From positions 124,001-188,000 of the forward strand of contig NZ_FMUR01000005.1 in the NCBI RefSeq assembly GCF_900101605.1: a stretch of DNA of 64,000 nucleotides, in the 5' to 3' direction. The stretch is from Butyrivibrio hungatei. Its GTDB lineage: Bacteria > Bacillota > Clostridia > Lachnospirales > Lachnospiraceae. The notes under the pieces are model-generated. The model saw only the letters and a program-made list of their open reading frames with translations. It did not search any database and was not told the origin of the DNA. Position numbers and translations under genes: made by a program. Below, piece by piece: positions 44,224-54,692 of the stretch. How positions within the stretch are numbered: position 1 is the stretch's first letter; the number at the start of each line of letters is the position of its first letter.

Positions 44224-46008
44224 ATGATCATATTATATTTTCTTGAGGGGAGCTTATTGATTTTTTTAATAAGCGTGATATTTTCGGTTATTGTGACGTT
44301 TCTTGACATGATAGGACCGAAGATAATTCAATATACGATTGATTTTTGTATTGCGGACACTGCCTTAAATGAGGGCAGTGTCCCTGCATATATGGAAAGA
44401 TTGATCGAAAAAGCAGGCGGCAGGGTGTTTCTTAAAGAGAACCTTGTATATGTAGCGGCTGCTGTTATTACAGTTGCGCTTCTTGCGGCGCTTTGCAGAT
44501 ATCTTTTAAAACTTACCAATTCCATTGCGGCGGAGAGATTCGTTCGCAGAATGAGAGATAAGCTTTTTGAACATATTATGGAGCTGCCTTTTTCGTGGCA
44601 CAGCGAAAATCACACCGGCGATATCATTCAGCGTTGTACATCGGATGTTGATACGATAAAGATGTTTGTCTCGGAGCAGCTTCATTCTCTTGTAAGAACG
44701 GTGATAAGGATAGTTGTAGCGGTATATTTCATGATCGGCATAAATAAGACCATGACTTTGATATCCGCGGTTTTTATTCCTGTCATAGTTCTTTATTCAT
44801 GTTTTTTCCATAACAAGATAAGAGTGGGCTTTGAACAGGCGGATTCGGAAGAAGGAAGACTTTCTTCGACTGCGCAGGAGAATCTTACGGGAGTTCGCGT
44901 AGTAAGGGCATTTGGAAGAGAAAAGTATGAAAGAGACCGCTTTGAAAAACAAAATTCGCATTATACAGATCTCTGGATAAGGCTTATAAAGATTCTGGCG
45001 GCGTTCTGGGCATCAAATGATCTGATTTCGGGATTACAGGTCATGATCATAACGGTGGTCGGAGCGGTATTTTGCGTAAAAGATACAATAACTGTCGGCG
45101 AGTATATCGCTTTTGTTTCTTACAACGCCATGCTCACATGGCCTGTACGTGCGCTTGGAAGGATCATCTCCGAGATGAGTAAAGCAAGGGTTTCTATAGA
45201 CCGTATTGCTTATATTATGAACTCCGAAGTCGAAAAAGACGCAGAAAACGCGGTTGAACCCGATATGAACCGCGATATAAGATTTGAAAATGTTTCTTAC
45301 AGATACGACGAAGGTTTGAGCGAAGTTGTCGAAAATGTAAGTTTTACAATAAAAGCAGGAACAACGGTTGGAATACTTGGAGGAACGGGATCCGGTAAAT
45401 CTACTCTAATGTATCTTTTGGACAGATTATATAAGTTGCCTGAAGGATGCGGAAAAATCTACATAGGAGATACGGATATAGCCGATATCAAAGCAAGTCA
45501 TTTAAGGAAAAATATAGGACTTGTCCTTCAGGAGCCATTTCTTTTTTCAGGGACACTTTCTGAAAATATCGGAATAGCGGGTAATAATCCGAATATGAAA
45601 GAAATCAGAGAAGCGGCTAAGATAGCGGCGCTTGATGATACCATACTTTCTTTTAACAAAGGATATGATACCTATGTGGGAGAGAGGGGCGTTACCCTTT
45701 CGGGAGGCCAGAAGCAAAGGACCGCGATAGCGCAGATGCTGATGTCAAAGCCGCCTATCATGGTATTTGATGACTCACTGTCGGCTGTAGATACCGAGAC
45801 CGATATGAAAATCAGGAAGGCGCTTTCCGAAAATGCAGGAAATTCAACGGTTATAATAATATCCCACAGGATAACGACTCTGATGCACGCGGATAATATC
45901 ATTGTGCTTGATAAAGGAAGGGTGGCGCAGATCGGAAACCATGATAAGCTCCTTGAGCAGGATGGAATCTATAAAAAAATTTATGATATACAGATGCAGG
46001 GAATATGA
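44224..46008 (+). CDS. ABC exporter half-transporter, degenerate-site subunit
   Basis: A 594-residue type IV ABC exporter half: six helices (about 5-310) and an ATPase domain with GGTGSGKST (Walker A), LSGGQKQR (signature) and MVFDDSLSAVD, where the catalytic glutamate after Walker B is replaced by aspartate. This replacement is the hallmark of one subunit of heterodimeric exporters such as LmrCD/TM287-288. The partner is the next gene, overlapping by 4 bases. Substrate unknown; lipid or drug export are both possible. Confidence 0.9.
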   Translation: MIILYFLEGSLLIFLISVIFSVIVTFLDMIGPKIIQYTIDFCIADTALNEGSVPAYMERLIEKAGGRVFLKENLVYVAAAVITVALLAALCRYLLKLTNSIAAERFVRRMRDKLFEHIMELPFSWHSENHTGDIIQRCTSDVDTIKMFVSEQLHSLVRTVIRIVVAVYFMIGINKTMTLISAVFIPVIVLYSCFFHNKIRVGFEQADSEEGRLSSTAQENLTGVRVVRAFGREKYERDRFEKQNSHYTDLWIRLIKILAAFWASNDLISGLQVMIITVVGAVFCVKDTITVGEYIAFVSYNAMLTWPVRALGRIISEMSKARVSIDRIAYIMNSEVEKDAENAVEPDMNRDIRFENVSYRYDEGLSEVVENVSFTIKAGTTVGILGGTGSGKSTLMYLLDRLYKLPEGCGKIYIGDTDIADIKASHLRKNIGLVLQEPFLFSGTLSENIGIAGNNPNMKEIREAAKIAALDDTILSFNKGYDTYVGERGVTLSGGQKQRTAIAQMLMSKPPIMVFDDSLSAVDTETDMKIRKALSENAGNSTVIIISHRITTLMHADNIIVLDKGRVAQIGNHDKLLEQDGIYKKIYDIQMQGI

Positions 46009-47813
46009 AAGAAGAAAATAACGTAAAGCTGCCGTTTTTTGGCATACCAAAACTTTATACGTATATAAAACCTTATCTTCCGAAGATCATCCTGATGGTT
46101 TCTTTGGGCGTGATAAGTTCGCTCTTTGATTCTGTTTTTCCGATATTTAACAGGTTCGCGCTGGATAATTTTGTGGCAAAAAAGACATTGGAGGGGCTTC
46201 CTTTATTCATTGTCCTTTATTTTGTGATCCTGATTATCCAGGTTGTCGACAATTACGTGACCTGCGATCTGTGCGGACAGGTTGAGATGGGGATGGACAG
46301 AGATCTTAGAAATGCTTCTTTTAACCATCTTCAGGAACTGTCATTTGACTATTTTAACAGAAACAATGTCGGATATATTCACGCGAGAGTAATGAGCGAT
46401 ACGGGAAAGATCGGCGTTATGGTGTCATGGAGAATGATGGATATCATATGGAACGGCGCTTACATTGTGTGGGTGCTCGTTATGATGCTTGTGATGAATG
46501 TAAGGCTCGCGGCATTTGTGATCGTGATGGTTCCTGTTGCGGCCGTGATCGCGATGTATTTCCAGAAAAAGCTCCTTGTGCTTAACAGAAAGATAAGAGA
46601 GATAAATTCGACGATAACGGGAAATTTCAATGAAGGGATTACCGGTGCCAAGGCGATAAAGTCACTTGTTGTCGAGGATAAGATAAAAGAGGATTTTGAA
46701 AAAGATACGGAGAAAATGCGGAGAGAATCGGTTCATTCCACGCATTATTCGGCTCTTTTTACTTCTCTTATAACCATGCTGTCTTCGTTTGCGCTTGCAC
46801 TTGTATTGTGGAAGGGCGGTAATCTTACAGAGAGCGGTATCATACAGATAGGTACGCTGTCGGTGTTCCTGTCATATGCGCTAGGGCTTCTTGAGCCGGT
46901 ACAGAATGTGATCGTCACGATATCAGAGATGATCGCGGTTCAGGTAAATGTTGAGAGGCTCTTCAGACTCCTTGAGACAGAGTCTGATGTCTCTGATTCT
47001 ATTGAAGTAATTGAAAAATACGGAGATACTTTTAATCCCAAAAAAGAGAACTGGGAACCTTTGATAGGAGATATTGAATTTAAGGATGTTTCTTTTAAAT
47101 ATCCGGACGGCGATGAATATGTCCTTGAAAACTTTAATCTCAAAGTGCCGAAAGGAACGAACGTCGCAATAGTGGGAGAGACGGGCGCCGGCAAATCGAC
47201 GCTTGTAAATCTTGTTTGCAGATTTTTTAAACCGACAAAGGGACAGGTCCTTATCGATGGAAAAGATGCGGCTCTTAGGTCGCAGTTATGGCTTCACAGT
47301 AATCTTGGATATGTACTTCAGACGCCGCACTTGTTTTCGGGTTCCGTAAGAGATAATCTTAAATACGGAAAGCCTGATGCGACCGATGAAGAGATAATGG
47401 GGGCGCTTAGGCTCGTATCTGCCGAAGATATAGTAAAGAAGATGGAGAAGGGGCTTGACAGCGACGTCGGAGAAGACGGCGACATGCTGTCGACGGGTGA
47501 AAAGCAGCTTCTTTCGTTTGCGAGGGCGATACTTGCAGATCCAAGGATTCTTATTCTTGATGAGGCGACATCCTCGATCGACACAGTTACGGAGAGGGCG
47601 ATTCAGGATGCCATTGTCACAGTTACGAAGGGAAGGACATCTTTTGTCATAGCACACAGGCTGTCAACTATCGTAGATGCTGATATAATATTGGTGGTAA
47701 GAGACGGTAAGATAACAGAGCGCGGCAAACACGCGGAGCTTATGAAGCAGAAGGGTTATTATTACGAACTCTTTACCAGACAGTTTGATGAACGGAGCTT
47801 TAGTCTTATATGA
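46005..47813 (+). CDS. ABC exporter half-transporter, catalytic-site subunit
   Basis: A 602-residue half-exporter with six helices and an ATPase domain: GETGAGKST (Walker A), ILILDEATSSID (Walker B with intact glutamate), but a changed signature LSTGEKQL instead of LSGGQ. Together with the previous protein this gives one consensus ATP site (this Walker B with the partner's LSGGQ) and one degenerate site, the arrangement known for heterodimeric exporters. It overlaps both the preceding and the following genes by 4 bases. Confidence 0.9.
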   Translation: MKEENNVKLPFFGIPKLYTYIKPYLPKIILMVSLGVISSLFDSVFPIFNRFALDNFVAKKTLEGLPLFIVLYFVILIIQVVDNYVTCDLCGQVEMGMDRDLRNASFNHLQELSFDYFNRNNVGYIHARVMSDTGKIGVMVSWRMMDIIWNGAYIVWVLVMMLVMNVRLAAFVIVMVPVAAVIAMYFQKKLLVLNRKIREINSTITGNFNEGITGAKAIKSLVVEDKIKEDFEKDTEKMRRESVHSTHYSALFTSLITMLSSFALALVLWKGGNLTESGIIQIGTLSVFLSYALGLLEPVQNVIVTISEMIAVQVNVERLFRLLETESDVSDSIEVIEKYGDTFNPKKENWEPLIGDIEFKDVSFKYPDGDEYVLENFNLKVPKGTNVAIVGETGAGKSTLVNLVCRFFKPTKGQVLIDGKDAALRSQLWLHSNLGYVLQTPHLFSGSVRDNLKYGKPDATDEEIMGALRLVSAEDIVKKMEKGLDSDVGEDGDMLSTGEKQLLSFARAILADPRILILDEATSSIDTVTERAIQDAIVTVTKGRTSFVIAHRLSTIVDADIILVVRDGKITERGKHAELMKQKGYYYELFTRQFDERSFSLI

Positions 47814-48703
47814 TTGATATTGCGGTATTTGCCGATATACACGGCAATCATTCTGCGTTGCAGGCTTGCATAGATTATGCCATGGGGAGGGGGATAACGA
47901 ATTTTCTTCTTTTGGGGGATTATGTGTCGGATTGTCCGTATCCTCAGAAAACGATGGAACTTATCTATGTTCTGAAGCAGTATTTTAATACCTGCATAAT
48001 ACGCGGAAACAGGGAGGAATACCTTCTTAATTACAGGAAAAAAGGCGGTGAGGGCTGGAAAGCCGGATCGTCGAGCGGAAGCCTTCTTTACACTTATAAT
48101 AATCTCACGGATAAAGATTTTGATTTTTTTGCTTCGCTTCAGAATCAGGGAGTATATGAGATGCCGGGGATGCCTAAGTTTCAGTATTGTCACGGATCGC
48201 CGGAAAATACAAGCGAGGTGCTTATCAGGGAAAAGAGAAATACCAAGAGGATACTTGCGCATATGAATACGTCGCTCCTTCTCCACGGACACGTGCATAT
48301 TCAGGATGCATATGTTTATAGGGGCAAAAAAGCCGTTGGCCCCGGATCTATCGGGATTCCCTGGTCTCACGGCGGGAAAACGCAGTTCTGTATACTTCAC
48401 GGAAACGGGAAAACATGGGAAGAAGAGCTTATTCAGCTTGAGTATGACAGGAAAGAGATATTAAAGGAATTTAAAGAGTCAGGTCTTTGCAATACCGCAC
48501 CTGCGTGGGCTGCACTGGCCATGCATACGATAAGGACCGGAGTGGACCTTAGTGAAACAGTTCTGCTCCGCGCCATGCGACTATGCGAACAGGAACGCGG
48601 AGCAGTTAAATGGCCGGATATACCGGAAAAATACTGGGCTATAGCTCTAAAAGAGAACTATATTGATCTTTCGGGAAAAGAAATTCCTCACAAAAAAGAT
48701 TAA
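47810..48703 (+). CDS. Metallophosphoesterase (calcineurin-like)
   Basis: A 297-residue phosphoesterase of the YfcE/YvnB-like type. Metal-binding motifs are AVFADIHGNHSALQ near residue 6, LLGDYVSDCPYP near 37, RGNREEYLL near 67, YCHGSPE near 127 and LHGHVHIQ near 160, with a C-terminal helical extension of about 90 residues. Substrate (nucleotide or phosphodiester) unknown. It is the last gene of the nfeD-SPFH-ABC-ABC unit (ATGA overlap). Its C-terminal extension identifies the broken copy at 24889. Confidence 0.88.
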   Translation: MIDIAVFADIHGNHSALQACIDYAMGRGITNFLLLGDYVSDCPYPQKTMELIYVLKQYFNTCIIRGNREEYLLNYRKKGGEGWKAGSSSGSLLYTYNNLTDKDFDFFASLQNQGVYEMPGMPKFQYCHGSPENTSEVLIREKRNTKRILAHMNTSLLLHGHVHIQDAYVYRGKKAVGPGSIGIPWSHGGKTQFCILHGNGKTWEEELIQLEYDRKEILKEFKESGLCNTAPAWAALAMHTIRTGVDLSETVLLRAMRLCEQERGAVKWPDIPEKYWAIALKENYIDLSGKEIPHKKD

Positions 48704-48706
48704 AAT

Positions 48707-49096
48707 TCAAGTTGTTGTATCGATTGATATTGATGTATCGGCGGCGGTAGTTTTACTGCCGTCTTTTTCGTATTGTTTAAGCTGGTTGTCGAGCCAGTTT
48801 GATCTGAATTTCTCATATTTGTCAGCAGTAACTTTGGCTGTGTCTTTGGTATTTGACGTAGAAGTTACTTTCTTGGAATCGGTTGTCTTATCCGGATCGG
48901 AGACGGAAACGTTTGCCGTGCTTCCGGTTTCTCTGTATGCGTTGAGCGCTGCCTGATTGCCGACTTTTTTCACATATGATTTCATAAGCGACCTGTAAGA
49001 GCCGTTTTTAATGCTTGAATAATCCGAAAGAAGATTGTTCATATCGGACATGTAGTTGTATGAGCCCGATAGACTGTCAAAAATATTTGTGCTCAT
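48707..49096 (-). CDS. Small hypothetical protein, 129 residues
   Basis: Not recognised. The first 45 residues (MSTNIFDSLSGSYNYMSDMN onward) are rich in serine, tyrosine and asparagine and look helical; the middle is a serine/threonine/lysine linker; the end is acidic and threonine-rich. No signal peptide or membrane helix. A longer frame starting 42 bases upstream is rejected because AAGGAGGG precedes the ATG at 49096 at the right distance. Stop is 3 bases from the convergent phosphoesterase stop. Confidence 0.6.
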   Translation of the reverse strand: MSTNIFDSLSGSYNYMSDMNNLLSDYSSIKNGSYRSLMKSYVKKVGNQAALNAYRETGSTANVSVSDPDKTTDSKKVTSTSNTKDTAKVTADKYEKFRSNWLDNQLKQYEKDGSKTTAADTSISIDTTT

Positions 49097-49387
49097 AACA
49101 TTGCCCTCCTTGTACATGCGCTTAAAGCGTAAACTCAAAACATCCTTGTTTTGAAAGCGACATTTTCTTAACTGTATTATGTATTATAAATCTTAGATAT
49201 GCAATTTATTTATTATAAAAAGAATATGAACTAATTAAATGGCTTTTTTATTCAGTTTTTTACGAGGCTAAATTATTGCGCTGAAAGTTCACACATGTTA
49301 AGATGTTAATAGGAAATTTATATAATTAATTTTCTAATAACGCAACCGGAGATTCAGCAAACGACAAAGAGGAAAATTTTTTTATTA

Positions 49388-50431
49388 ATGACAAGAGAAG
49401 AGAGAACACAACATGCACATGATATAAGTAACAGATATGTTCCGAGAATAAGCCCTGATGAGACGGAAACCATGAAGGAGATAAGAAATCTTCCAATCCA
49501 GGATATCATAACGATACATTCCAATGCCTGTTATGCAGTTGAGAAGGGGATTTTCGTAGGTATCAGCAAAGATACTTTAAAAAAGAAGGATACGCACGCT
49601 GTCAGATTTATTAAGGCGATAGATGCACTTAAGAAAATCATAATCGAAAGGCTTAAGTCGGCTGAACGGCTTTGGACGGTTACCGACAGGATAACTCATT
49701 CACCTTTTATAGATGACGGGAACAGGGTCTGGGTATTTACGGAAAGAGAGTATGCCGATGAGTGTATAGGATATTTTATAAAGCAGTTCAGGACTACGTT
49801 TGAAGTGACCGAGATACCGCATGGCGACTTGTTTAAATTTTTTGGCGTTTCGGCTTATATGAGAGGTGTGCAGGTTTTTCAGGTTGATATTATGGCATAT
49901 TCGGCGATATCGATAAAGAGCGAAGAGATAATCCCGGTGCCTGATTTTAGTAAGACACCTGAGATAAACAGGCCTGTCATGAATCCGGATTTTTTCCGCT
50001 CCGTGGCGAAGTTTCAGGAAGAGCGCTTCTACAGTGCAGATTATGACGGAAAAAAAGAAATGCTTAAAAAACTTGAAGCAGATATAGTTAAGGCATTTCG
50101 CGGAGCATCATTTCTGGTACCCGTTAAGGGCATGGACCAGATTGCAAAAAGAATCGATGCAAAAGGTTCGGTAAAGAAAGAAACGCAGATTTCGATTCCG
50201 TGTCTTTCAAAGGGAAATGGGAAAAACGAGACAAATGCAACGCCTGTCTTTACGGACTGGGATGAATTCTGCAAGGTTTATTCGCAGGAAGAATGGGGCG
50301 GATGGATATGGAAGGCATCAGATCTGATGGGCGCGCCGGAAGATATGATCGTTGTAAATTCAGGAACGCTGGGCTTTGAGATGTCCAAAGGCATGATAAG
50401 AAAGATGCTGGGACGAAAGAAAGCTATTTAA
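49388..50431 (+). CDS. Protein with C-terminal SseB-like domain
   Basis: A 347-residue cytoplasmic protein. The N-terminal 230 residues match nothing I know; they are mixed alpha/beta with two IDDGNRVWVFTEREYADECI-type strands that could be an earlier SseB-like unit. The last 75 residues (ATPVFTDWDEFCKVY... APEDMIVVNSGTLGFEMSKGM) have the SseB N-terminal-domain pattern (xPVFTsxxEf, then IVVN). SseB-like domains are associated with type VII/immunity-type and serine-sensitivity proteins; role here unknown. Its ribosome binding site is weak (GAGGAAAA). Confidence 0.6.
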   Translation: MTREERTQHAHDISNRYVPRISPDETETMKEIRNLPIQDIITIHSNACYAVEKGIFVGISKDTLKKKDTHAVRFIKAIDALKKIIIERLKSAERLWTVTDRITHSPFIDDGNRVWVFTEREYADECIGYFIKQFRTTFEVTEIPHGDLFKFFGVSAYMRGVQVFQVDIMAYSAISIKSEEIIPVPDFSKTPEINRPVMNPDFFRSVAKFQEERFYSADYDGKKEMLKKLEADIVKAFRGASFLVPVKGMDQIAKRIDAKGSVKKETQISIPCLSKGNGKNETNATPVFTDWDEFCKVYSQEEWGGWIWKASDLMGAPEDMIVVNSGTLGFEMSKGMIRKMLGRKKAI

Positions 50432-50441
50432 AGGATTTATT

Positions 50442-50491
50442 AAAAGGACTTCATCTGTACTATGTTATAGTACAGTCGAAGTCCTTTTTTT
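50442..50491 (+). terminator. Terminator after the SseB-like gene
   Basis: AAAAGGACTTC (50442-50452) pairs with GAAGTCCTTTT (50478-50488), and CTGTACTA/TAGTACAG forms a perfect inner stem; a T run follows. Confidence 0.9.
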
Positions 50492-50544
50492 ATATCATAG
50501 GGAATTTCTTTTGCGCGCTGGCATTTCGCGAGCGAAATACTTAT

Positions 50545-50868
50545 TTAATTTGTATGTTTTGTATCTGAGCTTTCATCTTCGGTGTCATCCGTAAGAAGTG
50601 TATTTTTCATATAAGAATAGTTGATCAGTCTTTCGGCGTACTGCTCAGCGATATTGTAAGCAAAAGAAATCTTTCGGATATTTGAATCAATATCATGGAG
50701 CGTAATATTTATTTTGGCCGCCATCATGCGTACATAGCTTTTGTTGGCGGGATCCATATCCATTTTTTCAAATTTTGCCAGAAGCTCATTTATTTCTTCT
50801 TTGCAGTTTTCCAGTTCTTTTTTATGTGATATAAGTTCATCATTGATGAATATGATTTTTGTTTCCAT
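50545..50868 (-). CDS. Coiled-coil hypothetical protein, 107 residues
   Basis: Not recognised. A soluble, highly charged and almost entirely helical protein; residues 8-38 (ELISHKKELENCKEEINELL) have heptad-like spacing and residues 40-90 form a second helical pair; the acidic C-terminal tail (TDDTEDESSDT) is disordered. The ATG at 50868 is preceded on the minus strand by GGAAAAATGC, a weak site. It may be a small adaptor or structural protein. It is convergent with the SseB-like gene. Confidence 0.5.
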   Translation of the reverse strand: METKIIFINDELISHKKELENCKEEINELLAKFEKMDMDPANKSYVRMMAAKINITLHDIDSNIRKISFAYNIAEQYAERLINYSYMKNTLLTDDTEDESSDTKHTN

Positions 50869-51041
50869 AGCATTTTTCCAATCTTTGATAGATTATATCT
50901 CTACATTTTTGTAAAATATATGTTAATAAAAAGATTATAAAAAATTTTTCGGAATGTTGCAAGTATTCTTGTGACAAAAGTGAAGGATTTTGCTGAAAAG
51001 TATGATTATAAAGGCGAGTAGCAGTATATGGATTAATTTGA

Positions 51042-51070
51042 TTGATAATGGACTTAGGTTATGTTAAAAT
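51042..51070 (+). promoter_or_regulatory. Promoter of the riboswitch-lipoprotein unit
   Basis: TTGATA (51042-51047) and TAAAAT (51065-51070) at 17 bases spacing, just before the riboswitch. The -10 overlaps an ATGTTA/TAACAT palindrome (51061-51076). Confidence 0.6.
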
Positions 51071-51083
51071 TAACATAGAGAGA

Positions 51084-51170
51084 AAACGGGGCAAACATAC
51101 AGAAATGTATGGGCGCAAAGTCGTAAATCTTTTATTGTGTGTAATAACATAACGAGATGGTTTGACTGCA
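51084..51170 (+). ncRNA. Cyclic di-GMP-I (GEMM) riboswitch aptamer
   Basis: The conserved core is present: GGGGCAAAC, then a 6-bp stem CATACA/TGTATG closed by a GAAA tetraloop (51096-51111), then GGGCGCAAAGTC, followed by a second arm (AAATCT...AGATGGTTT) and GACTGC. The GCAAAC ... GAAA tetraloop ... CGCAAAG layout is diagnostic of GEMM-I aptamers. About 40 bases downstream a terminator stem re-uses GACTGCAG, so ligand binding probably competes with termination. Confidence 0.85.
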
Positions 51171-51209
51171 GAATAACGGAGAAATCTATTATTTCTGCGG
51201 TCATTTTTT
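51164..51209 (+). terminator. Riboswitch-controlled terminator
   Basis: GACTGCAGAATAA (from 51164) pairs with TTATTTCTGCGGTC (ending 51202), one bulge and one G-U, then ATTTTTT. Its 5' arm overlaps the 3' end of the c-di-GMP aptamer, predicting that c-di-GMP binding prevents termination. Confidence 0.8.
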
Positions 51210-51273
51210 GTATCTTAGGAAATTTTTTTCTTTGCTACAAAGTGTTTTTATAATTGGAAAGGGAGTTGGTGGT

Positions 51274-51900
51274 ATGAAAAAGAAAATGATGATATGTCTT
51301 ATGGCATCAGTGATGATGTTTACACTTGTTGGATGCGAAGTGCCGGAAATAGAGGAACTTTCTGATATAGGTGAAATGATTGAATCTGAGCTAAGCAGTG
51401 ATTCAGATTTTAGTATTGAGGAATTGTTTGAGGAAAGTAGTGCCGAAGGTTCATCAGATGAGATGACAGAAGAGGAATCGGCTGCTGAGGCTACATCGGA
51501 AGAACCCATGGTTCCCGATAATTCTTTTGAATATAATGGAAAAACAGTTTCTGTAAATGATGATATTGATACGATCCTTAGTGTTATCGGAACGGAAGAG
51601 AATCAGACAGGGGATGAATCCGGAAATATTTATTATATCGATACGGACAGAATGGTTCTTTTTACAGAAGAAGTTGACGGAGTGAAATCGCTAGGACAGC
51701 TTACGATACACGATGAGAACGTTAAGACGGCCAGAGGCATTTCTGTCGGAAGCACTGAAGAGGAAGTGCGTGCCGCCTACGGAGAACCTTCAAGCGAAAC
51801 TATGGAAGGAAGCCATATCTTGAACTATGATTTCGAAGACTGTGGAATCACATTTGCGCTGGATGAGAAGGTTGTTGCGATAACGTACTTTAAGCAGTAA
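51274..51900 (+). CDS. Lipoprotein under c-di-GMP riboswitch control
   Basis: A 208-residue secreted lipoprotein: basic start, hydrophobic core and lipobox FTLVGC with the lipidated cysteine at about residue 21. An acidic serine/glutamate linker (about 22-85) leads to a C-terminal domain of about 120 residues with GISVGSTEEEVRAAYGEPS, a motif shared by small SmpA/BLIP-like surface domains. A longer frame exists upstream, but ATG 51274 follows GGAAAGGGAG and gives a proper signal peptide. Function unknown; c-di-GMP control suggests a surface role linked to attachment or motility switching. Confidence 0.75.
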   Translation: MKKKMMICLMASVMMFTLVGCEVPEIEELSDIGEMIESELSSDSDFSIEELFEESSAEGSSDEMTEEESAAEATSEEPMVPDNSFEYNGKTVSVNDDIDTILSVIGTEENQTGDESGNIYYIDTDRMVLFTEEVDGVKSLGQLTIHDENVKTARGISVGSTEEEVRAAYGEPSSETMEGSHILNYDFEDCGITFALDEKVVAITYFKQ

Positions 51901-52292
51901 GTAAGCCGGAGCATCAAAATATTTGAAATCTCTCGGAATTGTTGCCAGTAAGACTGATTATACGGTCTGTATAGCATCAAAAAATCCGGAAAGGCTTTAT
52001 TTTCGATGCTTTGAACATATTAATACATGGTTATAAAGCATCAAAAATTCGTAGATATCTATGATTTTGATGCTTTTCTTATTTTTTCCTGAGTACCGGC
52101 ACGTTGACTTTTAATCGGGGATTTTACTGAAATGTCGACACGACATCATATTAATACGGTTTTATGCCTCTGAAATGCAGACTGACGCTACAAGTTTATA
52201 CTTTTTTAATAACTAAATGATGCAAAAGAGAGATAAGATGAGATAATTAAAGAAAATGAGAGTATAATGTATCTGATGTTTGATATCCACGT
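51901..52292. other. Gene-free stretch with the second multi-hairpin repeat
   Basis: About 390 bases between the lipoprotein gene and the groE promoter carry no convincing reading frame. The repeat at 51973-52077 is described separately; a further GAGCATCAAAAT motif lies at 51910. The rest is AT-rich. Confidence 0.6.
51973..52077. repeat. Multi-hairpin GCATC(A/G)AAAA repeat, copy 2
   Basis: AGCATCAAAA (from 51973) can pair with TTTTCGATGCT (ending 52010), and AAAGCATCAAAA (52035-52046) pairs perfectly over 12 bp with TTTTGATGCTTT (52065-52076). The whole segment is homologous to copy 1 at 24587-24690. The second stem is followed by a T-rich run, so it may end lipoprotein transcription. Confidence 0.65.
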
Positions 52293-52321
52293 TTGCACAT
52301 ACAAAGCGAAGTCACTAATAT
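52293..52321 (+). promoter_or_regulatory. groESL promoter
   Basis: TTGCAC (52293-52298) and TAATAT (52316-52321) with 17 bases between, placing transcription start just before the CIRCE element. Confidence 0.7.
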
Positions 52322-52334
52322 ATGTTCTTAGAGG

Positions 52335-52361
52335 TTAGCACTCAATCGAAATGAGTGCTAA
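52335..52361 (+). promoter_or_regulatory. CIRCE operator (HrcA binding site)
   Basis: Perfect consensus TTAGCACTC, 9 bases, GAGTGCTAA. HrcA binding here represses groESL in the absence of heat or misfolding stress. No hrcA gene lies in this window. Confidence 0.97.
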
Positions 52362-52408
52362 CAATTTAAAAAGATTATTCAAAACATCATATAAAGGAGG
52401 CATTTGTA

Positions 52409-52693
52409 ATGAAATTACAACCACTTGCAGACAGAGTTGTATTAAAGCAGCTTGAAGCAGAAGAGACAACAAAATCAGGAATCGTACTTCCCGGAGCAGA
52501 GAAGGAGAAGCCTCAGCAGGCAGAAGTTATCGCTGTCGGACCCGGTGGAGTAGTTGACGGTAAGGAAGTTACTATGCAGGTTAAGACAGGCGACAATGTT
52601 ATCTATTCAAAATATGCCGGAACAGAAGTTAAGCTTGATGATGTAACATACATTATTGTTAAGCAGAACGATATTCTTGCTATTATTAAATAA
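52409..52693 (+). CDS. groES: Co-chaperonin GroES
   Basis: A 94-residue Hsp10 that caps the GroEL ring during ATP-driven folding. The start KLQPLADRVVLKQLEAEETTKSGIVLPGAEKEKPQ contains the mobile-loop region, and the C-terminal YSKYAGTEVKLDDVTYIIVKQNDILAII is typical. Length is standard. It follows the CIRCE element with a strong AAAGGAGG site and is 27 bases upstream of groEL. Confidence 0.98.
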   Translation: MKLQPLADRVVLKQLEAEETTKSGIVLPGAEKEKPQQAEVIAVGPGGVVDGKEVTMQVKTGDNVIYSKYAGTEVKLDDVTYIIVKQNDILAIIK

Positions 52694-54343
<1,650 letters not shown>

Positions 54344-54368
54344 GCGATAACGAGCAAAACTCGTTCAG

Positions 54369-54488
54369 CACTTAATATATCGCCACGTAGTGGCTCAAAT
54401 AAAAAAGAAGATTGCCCTCAAGCTTGCTTGAAAGGGCAATCTTCTTTTTTATTTGAGAAAGCTCCGAAGGAGCGCGATATATTAAGTG
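54369..54488 (+). terminator. groESL terminator nested in a large inverted repeat
   Basis: A perfect 25-bp stem (54394-54418 with 54433-54457) with a T run inside its 3' arm is the terminator; its 14-base loop is itself self-complementary. Around it, CACTTAATATATCGC (54369-54383) pairs perfectly with 54474-54488, so the whole 120-base segment can form one long cruciform. Confidence 0.88.
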
Positions 54489-54515
54489 TTGAAAAGAGCT
54501 TTGCGACAACGTACG

Positions 54516-54581
54516 ACAAGAGAAAATAGCCCAATGTACTGATTATCCATAATCAAAGTATGTTGGGCTATTTTCTCTTGT
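54516..54581. terminator. Second strong terminator hairpin
   Basis: ACAAGAGAAAATAGCCCAA (54516-54534) pairs perfectly over 19 bp with 54563-54581; an inner TGATTAT/ATAATCA stem extends it. T-rich on the plus and A-rich on the minus strand, so it may work both ways. Confidence 0.82.
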
Positions 54582-54649
54582 ATAAGCGTATCGACATGCC
54601 CCCCTCAATCTCACTTGAAAGGACGTTTCTCTCTTTTATAACCGCCCAT

Positions 54650-54692
54650 GTAAAAGCGCCCCTCTCAATATACTTGAAAGGGACGCTTTCAC
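54650..54692 (-). terminator. Terminator of the amidase gene
   Basis: GTAAAAGCGCCCCT (54650-54663) pairs with AGGGACGCTTTCAC (54679-54692), with two mismatches/G-U. It lies just downstream of the minus-strand amidase stop. A shorter related CCCCTCAAT...ACTTGAAAGGACG segment precedes it at about 54600-54625. Confidence 0.65.
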
